The notes below the pieces were generated by a model that saw only the letters and a list, made by a program, of their open reading frames with translations, did no database searches and was not told the origin of the DNA. A stretch of 64,000 bases of DNA from Strongyloides papillosus (taxonomy: Eukaryota; Nematoda; Chromadorea; Rhabditida; Strongyloididae), in the NCBI GenBank assembly GCA_005656395.1, contig SRSI01000046.1:558001-622000 (forward strand). Direction: 5' to 3'. Made by a program: the position numbers and the translations under genes. Positions 56,972 to 64,000 of the stretch are shown piece by piece. The stretch's first letter is position 1. Each line of letters starts with the position of its first letter.

Positions 56972-59900
56972 TATTCTTAATGGATTGTAAAGTTTAGACT
57001 AATATATATATTAAGTGGTTTTTATTAAAAGTGATTAACTAGCAAAAATTGATATATTATTTTAACTTTAAACAAAATAATGATAATAAATATGATATAA
57101 CAAAGATCTTGTAAAATAAATGAAATATTCAATATTATGTAATAACTAACATATACTTGTTATCTATTTTATATAAGTGTACCTTACTTTTAACTATAAG
57201 TATTAAACAACAATATAGGTATAAAAAATAATAACAAATTTTCGTGCTTTCCGAGTCTCCTGAAATGGGGAATATTAAAGTGATAAATTGTTATTTAGAT
57301 AATAGTTTTTTTTATTACTTATACATTTTTCCAGATTTTTTTCTCAAAAAAAATAATAATAAAAAAAACAATATTATATATTAAAAATCTGGGGGAAAAT
57401 AAATATGAATATTTTAAATATACCCATAAGGGAAAATAGAACGTATTAAAAATCATTATGATAGAGAGTTTTATTTTATGAGACAAGAATGTTGTTACAT
57501 CTTGATGAATATATATGAGAAAAATAATAAAATGTAGGATTTGAAGATAAGGAGAAAAGATTAGAAAATAAATAAACATTAAACAGCGAATGGCATAACT
57601 AATTTTATATATATATTCTTTCTTCTCCTCAAAACTTATTTCTTTTTAACATTATGATAAAATTATTTTACTATATAATTTTAATATATAGTGTGATTTT
57701 AATAATTATATTTATAATTAATGAAAAATTTTACCTTAGAAAAATATTATTATTACAAAGATGAAGAATTAATGTTTTCTTTTAATTTTGTTAATTACAC
57801 TCTTAACATCTATTCATTGTTTGTTATATAAAATGATAGTTATAATAAAACTAATATTATCCTACTTTGTTGATATTAAAATTAAAAAAAATGTATCTAT
57901 ACACTTTTAATATCTTTTTTTTCTCCTTTTTAAAGCATATTCACTTAACAATCGAGTAAACTATAATAAATTAAAATGATAACTTATAATTTTACTGTAT
58001 AAAGACAAAAATAAGATAAATGAATAAAATAAATATAATAGTAATATCAGTAAACTTAAATTTTATATTTAATTTAAATTTTACAATATATTTTACAAAT
58101 ATAATCTGTCTATTTTATAAAGTCCTAAGAATTATAAAGGGAAATATGTTTATAAATAAACTTTATCTCCTAAAATACTTCTGCAATTATATTATCCTTT
58201 TCTTAAGAAAATTTTTACAAAATTATATTCTGAATTTACTTTCTAGGAACAATAATATTAAAAAAAAAAGTAATTTCGGAGGGAAAAAAATTGTAGTTTA
58301 AAGAATTTTAAAAAAGATATTCCTAAAAATCTGTAACAAATTTTCTAAACAATATATTCTTCTCCAACATTTTATAAATACAATTGTTTCCTTTTTACAA
58401 CTACATAACTATAAAAATGCCACATTTAAAAGTTAAACAGTTTAAGTTAAAAAAAATGAATTTTTTATACCAAAACTAATAAATGTAGTTATATATATAT
58501 GGTATACAATGAGTGAGTATTGTTATGTTAAAACTACTTAAAATAGATAAAATGACTGATAAACTTTTTGTTGTTATAAAAATATTTTATAGGAATTATT
58601 TTTTGAGTTAATTGGTGTATGACAATTAGGAATAATTAAAATAAAATTATTATTAAGGGAAACGAAACATATTAATATTTTGTTTATGTATAAATAGAAA
58701 TTTAACTTGAATAATATTTTTTATAATAGACCATTTTTGATAAACAAAAATATTTTTAAATTCAAAGAATTTTTTATAATAAGATACTTTTTTTGATAAT
58801 AAGAATAATCTCTTTTTTTGTTTTTATACTATGGTATTTGATGATAAAATATTAGAAATAAAAATTTAAAATTGTTTCATAGAAAGATAAAGTTTCTACT
58901 TTTTTATTTATCCGTATAACATCAATTATTTTTAACAAAAAGCCACCTATAATTATGGTATTTCAATTCATAGTATTCTTGGTAATTTCTTCTCATGAAT
59001 AGTCCTCCTACAAAAGTTATAATAAGTATAGGGCCTCATGTATAAGAAGACAGATAACTGGATAGAGGGAAAATTATGGTCTTTAAAATAAAAAATATCC
59101 ATAATAAAGAAAACAGAACAAACTTTTAAATATTATATTAACAAAAACTTAACTTTGAATATTTTATATTTTGTTTTCTTCAAAATGAATGTGTTAGTAT
59201 ACAAAAACATCATATCGCATGGTTTAATACATTTTTTCAATATACTGACAATAGCCACCAATATCATTTTTTTGTTAAATTTTAAAATGGAGAAAACATT
59301 AAACTTTTTTTCCTTTTTTAATTAAAATATTTTATATTTTTAATGTGATAAAATATATTTATCATTATCCTAGGGTAGAAAAGATTTATGATTTTATATG
59401 TTTGTAGTTTCGCTATAAATTTATATAAATTAAACTACTATTGTAATAAAAGAATATAAAAAATAATTATCAGTTTCTTCACTATAAGTTAAATGTAGGA
59501 CACATTAATGATTTACAGAATATAAGAAGCCTTTATATATAAAATTTAACGTCATTATCTTTATCATTTAAAATTGGAAAATAACGAGGTTTTCTCAATA
59601 AACATAAAAAATTAGAGTTCAAGAAATAATAATTATTTAATATAAGAATTATAAGTACAAAATTAAGCATTTAATGAAGTTTTGTTGTAAAAAACTTTTC
59701 CTAATCATTCATAGTAGAGTTATCTCTATTATTGAAGTACATTAATAAATTCTTTATAAACTATTTATCTAAAATAATCTAGTCAGTAAATATGTTTAAA
59801 AGCATTTTTTGTTAAAAAACTTTTTATGTTAAATTTTATTAAAGTTCAAAGGAATTTTTTGGAATTTTTACTAATAAAAGTAGAAGAAAGCAAATATCAT

Positions 59901-61778
59901 GCGATACCTCCTATTAAATAAACAATCTTTAATTCCTCCTTAAAAATACAATACCCTTTAAAACGTTTTATTAAGAAAATTAACAATATCTAACTTATTT
60001 TTAATTGTTAATTTTTTATTGGAAACATAAAAATCTCATTTAATATTATTATGTTTTTCTCTGTATTATTTCTGAGGATATCAGTTAAAAAAACACTAAA
60101 AAAATTTTAAAAGATAACAAAAACGTAATTTATAACCGTTATAATTAACAATATTATAATATATTATATAATAAAATTAATCTTCATAAATTTTATTTTT
60201 TTATTTGTAACATTTCAAAATCTAAAACATAATGCTTCATATCATTCAAATAAAAATGCCAATATGCAATTTTTCTCCTACAAACAACAAGAAAATATCA
60301 TTAAGAATGCAATCATTATTAAAACTTAAGGTGCACAATTTAAAGTTTGTAAAAATAATACAATTCAGCGTTATATTTAAACTTTTAGAAACATTTAAAA
60401 TTATTATAAAGTTATTTTCTCAATATCTTGTCAAAAGTAACTCATATAACCTCTCCTGAGGCTATAAAATATATGTAATATAAGTGGCGTAAAAAGATTA
60501 TTTAAATGTAGTAATATATAGAAGGAATGTACTTCAAAATTTATAGTCTACTAAACCATTATATTCATACTAATAATGTAAATAATTTATATCTAACAAA
60601 AATAATTAAAGTTTCATGTATTCGAGTAATTGATGATATAAAAAATAAATTAAAATATAAGAATATGTACTTTTGATGGTAAAAAGTTTTTTGAAAAAAT
60701 GATAATAATTCCTTGACATAAATCAATCTAGAAGTCATATTTATCCATGCGTTTTACTAAAAAACTAAAGTACAAATAATAAATGTTAAGGGAAAATTTA
60801 TTTAAAAGGAGTAAATTAAAAATGAGGATAAAAAATTTTTTACCAATTTTGTTGTTTTGATAGAATATCAAAAGATTATAAAGTATTATTGGTAATATGT
60901 AAATACTTTCTCTTCTAAATATCCCTAGATTAATATTATTTTATATACTGATATATAAAGGATTCATTCTACATTAATTAAAAATTATAAGATAAATAAA
61001 TGGCATATTTTTTCTATCATAAAATATATGTTTTTAACGTTTTTAGTGCCTGTGAATCTTTTGAATATAAATATAAAGTACAAGATAGAATTTTTTATTC
61101 CAAATTTTTTTTAATAAAAAGTACATCTTCTTTAAAAGTAATGGATAACGGTTATGGAAGAATAATAATTAAAAAAATTTTGGTATGAAGCTTTTCTAAA
61201 ATATACTAGTTTATTTGAAAATGATGATCTATTAAAGTCATTTGGTATTTAAAGTTTAATTTTTATGATAATAAACTTTTAAAATTTATAGGCAAAAAGT
61301 GAATAATATAAGTAGAGACTCAAATAATGAATCAAAGTAAACTTATAGCAATAATCTATGGCATAATTCAAATACCTTAGAAGACCATTCTTCATTTTTT
61401 CTTTTTAATAGACATTATTTTTCATGATATTTATTCTATTAATCATTGAATTCCCAAATAAACTTCATGCTTTTGAAATAGCTCTATTTAATAGCTTCAT
61501 GAACTTTTAAACTTTAACATATTCATTAAAGAACATCTAAACAAGGGCAATAAAGATTAAGAATTTCTTCTTATGCTATTAATAAAAATGTCAATTTTTT
61601 TGTCGCCCTAAAAATATCTACATATAATTTTCCCCAGTAGTCAAATTTACTATAAAAATATGCATCTTTAAGGTTAAAATCCAAATTTTTTACTAATATA
61701 AGCCATGAATTTTCTATGACTAATTAAGGCTTTGACTATCTTAATTTCTTTAAGTATCAATTCAATTGCCAATAAGCA
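56972..61778. other. Large AT-rich gene desert between divergent genes
   Basis: 4.8 kb between the arrestin start (minus) and the ATPase start (plus), so it should contain both promoters. All ORFs seen (for example near 58020 and 60232) are low-complexity Ile/Leu/Lys/Asn strings of the kind produced by AT-rich DNA. No repeat, tRNA or conserved block was recognised. Confidence 0.55.
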
Positions 61779-64000
61779 ATGAATATCTTCAAGAAGAAAA
61801 AGAAAGCAAATGACGGGAAGATAAACTTGGATGATTTAAAGAAAGATGTTCAAATTGTAAGTTATTCTATAAAATTACCATTTAAATCAATTTTACTATA
61901 TTTTAGGACTACCATAAGATACCATTAAAAGAGTTTGAGAAAAAATTTGAGACAGATAGTTTCAAAGGATTGACATCACAGAAGGCAGCTGAACTTTTAA
62001 AAAAGTACGGGAAAAATCAACTTACACCACCACCACAACCATCAAAGTTATGGGAATTCCTTAAGATTCTCCTAGGAGGTTTTAATGCTCTTTTATGGAC
62101 GGGAAGTGTTGCATGTGTTATAAGTTATATTGTTGAGTCACAATCATATGAAGAACCAAAATTAGATAATTTGTATATTGGTGGTGTTATCGCTGTAGTT
62201 ACCCTTCTTACGTCAGGTTATCATTATTATCAAAGTCAAAAAGCATCTAATATTATGGAAAGTTTTAAGAAAATGGTTCCTCATAATGCGACTGTGATAA
62301 GAGATGGTAATAAGATGGTTATTGATGCCGCTGATGTTGTTCCAGGTGATCTTTTGGAAATAACTAGTGGTGATAGAGTGGCTGGTGATATAAGAATTGT
62401 TAAAGCTGTAGGTTTACGTGTTGATAATTCATCATTAACTGGAGAATCAGAACCACAAAGTAGATCAACAGAATTCACAAATGAAAATCCATTAGAATCA
62501 AAAAATGTTGCCTTATTTTCAACAAGTATTGTTGAGGGTGTTGGAAAAGGTCTTGTTATGCTTACTGGTGACAAAACGATTATGGGTAGAATAGCTTCTC
62601 TCTCTAGTCAGGTATCTTCAGGAAAGACACCCATTGCTCAAGATTTACATAATTTCTTAAAAATCATCTCATATGTAGCTATAACAAAAGGAATTGTATT
62701 TTTTATACTTCTAATGATTTTTAATAACAACCTGTTAGAGGCTTTTATTTTTATGATTGCTATTGTTGTTGCAACAGTACCAGAAGGAATCATGGTGACA
62801 GTTACAATTTGCCTTACACTAACAGCAAAGGAAATGGCTAAGAAACATTGTTTAGTTAAGAAGCTAGATGCTGTTGAAACATTGGGATCAGCGTCAACAA
62901 TATGTTCTGATAAAACTGGTACATTAACACAAAATAGAATGACTGTATCTCATATTTATAACAATATAAAAATTCTTGATACAGCCCCAACAGATCCACA
63001 AATTAAAGGTATTACAGAAACAAATTTATTCCGTGTTGCTTCTCTATGCTCAAGAGCATTCTTTAAACATGAAGATGAAAAAACACCACTTTTAGATAGA
63101 GGTGCTGTTGGTGATGCTAGTGAAATAGCAATTCTTAAATGGTGTGAACAAAATCGTCCTAATACTATTGAGTATAGAAATACACTCCCAAAAGTTGCCG
63201 AGATTCCATTTAATTCCGTTAACAAATATCAAGTATCAATTCATAAGAAACAAGATAATACATTCCTTCTTGTAATGAAAGGTGCTCCAGAAAAGATATT
63301 TAATTTATGTTCAACAATTATTATTGATGGTAAAATTCAGGAGTTAACAAAGGTCCATAAAGATAAATTTCAAAATGCCTATGATAATCTTGGAGGTTTT
63401 GGTGAAAGAGTACTTGGTTTCTGTGATTTAGAATTGGATCCATTTAAGTACCCACCAGGCTATGTTTTCGATATTGATAAAGTTAATTTCCCTCTTGAGA
63501 ATCTTAGATTTTGTGGTCTTATTTCCATGATTGACCCACCACGTCCAGGAGTACCTGAAGCCGTTTTACTTTGTAAGGATGCTGGTATTAGAGTTACAAT
63601 GGTAACCGGAGATCATTATGTGACAGCCCGTGCCATTGCTTCACAATGTAATATTATTGATAGTATTCATGAATGTAGGATGCTTGTATCTAATGAAGAT
63701 TATGAAACGTTTGATTTTGCTAATTTAGAAAAACAAGCTGAATCAGAACCCGATGTTGTTGAGAAAAGTCAATCATTGAGGACTATTGAAGAAAAACCAA
63801 GAGCAATTGTAATTCATGGAGATCAACTACGTAAATTGGAAAGCAGTCAGTTGGATACATTATGTAGATATTATAATCAAGTTATCTTCTCAAGAACATC
63901 ACCAACACAAAAACTTCAAATAGTAGAGTCATACCAACGTCTTGGAAATGTTGTTGCAGTAACAGGTGATGGAGTAAACGATGCACCAGCATTGAAGAAA
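61779..64000 (+). CDS. Na+/K+-type P-type ATPase alpha subunit, divergent (3' part outside window)
   Basis: P2C ATPase that exchanges cations across the plasma membrane. Exon 1 61779-61856 (MNIFKKKKKANDGKINLDDL), a 50-nt intron (gtaagt...ttttag), exon 2 from 61907 open to the window end (~724 residues visible). Domains in order: actuator with SLTGES; M4 VVATVPEGIMVTVTICLTLTAK; phosphorylation site CSDKTGTLTQNRMTV; nucleotide domain with VGDASE, EIPFNSVNKYQVSIHK and VMKGAPE; then LISMIDPPRPGVPEAV, MVTGDHYVTARAIA, SRTSPTQKL, TGDGVNDAPALKK. Divergent points: VATVPEGI for the usual VANVPEGL, TGDHYVTAR for TGDHPITAK, and NDAP for NDSP. This fits the nematode-specific CATP-1 to -4 type more than the main EAT-6 pump. 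Confidence 0.93.

Noticed and set aside
58020..60459. ORFs of 75-93 codons in the 57-61 kb desert
   Set aside because: Composition is almost only Ile, Leu, Lys, Asn, Phe and Tyr, as expected from random AT-rich DNA.
62281..63225. Two minus-strand ORFs of ~90-97 codons
   Set aside because: Antisense shadows of the ATPase exon.
1..64000. CRISPR arrays, operons of prokaryotic type, riboswitches, rRNA
   Set aside because: None seen; gene structure with spliceosomal introns is eukaryotic throughout.

Overview
The window reads as nuclear DNA of a very AT-rich nematode, most likely a clade IV Strongyloididae-like worm (Strongyloides or Parastrongyloides type). Reasons: long A/T-rich intergenic tracts; short introns (about 35-50 nt) with GTAAGT-like donors and TTTTAG/TTTCAG acceptors; an acceptor placed just before an ATG, as expected for spliced-leader trans-splicing; and nematode-type orthologues (presenilin resembling SEL-12, a compact ASPM, an SPOP-like BATH protein). 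The species is an inference; no taxonomic marker gene is present.

Layout. 0-8 kb: the 3' part of an SPOP-like MATH-BTB gene, a single-exon F-box/LRR-like gene, a 925-bp hAT-like MITE with perfect 8-bp target duplications, and the ribosome biogenesis factor RPF1. 8-20 kb, minus strand: a voltage-gated K+ channel with two candidate alternative first exons, presenilin, and a CLPTM1L orthologue. 21-27 kb: a compact block holding an NDUFA4/MLRQ-like mitochondrial protein, an unknown secreted protein, COX19, the farnesyl/geranylgeranyl transferase alpha subunit and an ASPM-like protein. 27-32 kb: a GC-richer zone with a miRNA-like hairpin, a small single-pass membrane protein, a decayed Polo-like kinase and an 89-residue chromodomain protein. 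33-37.5 kb: a tandem pair of unrecognised coiled-coil/beta-domain genes plus a decayed third copy. 38.5-42 kb: two tandem M13 (neprilysin-like) genes that have both lost the HExxH zinc motif, one lightly and one heavily broken. 42-54 kb: a repeat-rich accessory region (a Tc1/mariner-like element, a 531-bp foldback palindrome, tandem duplications, a 120-bp repeat array) around a C2H2 zinc-finger gene and decayed ORFs. 55-57 kb: an alpha-arrestin. 57-61.8 kb: a gene desert. 61.8-64 kb: the start of a divergent Na+/K+-type P-type ATPase, cut by the window end.

The genes do not form one pathway. The conserved ones are housekeeping or signalling genes in independent transcription units, several in tight convergent pairs (NDUFA4-like with the secreted protein, COX19 with FNTA, RPF1 with the K+ channel). 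The most interesting material is the recent birth and decay of families: a pseudopeptidase pair with a gene-conversion tract, a Polo-kinase relic, the orphan tandem family, and several non-autonomous mobile elements. Splice structures were built by eye from reading-frame continuity and consensus sites; no transcript evidence was available.
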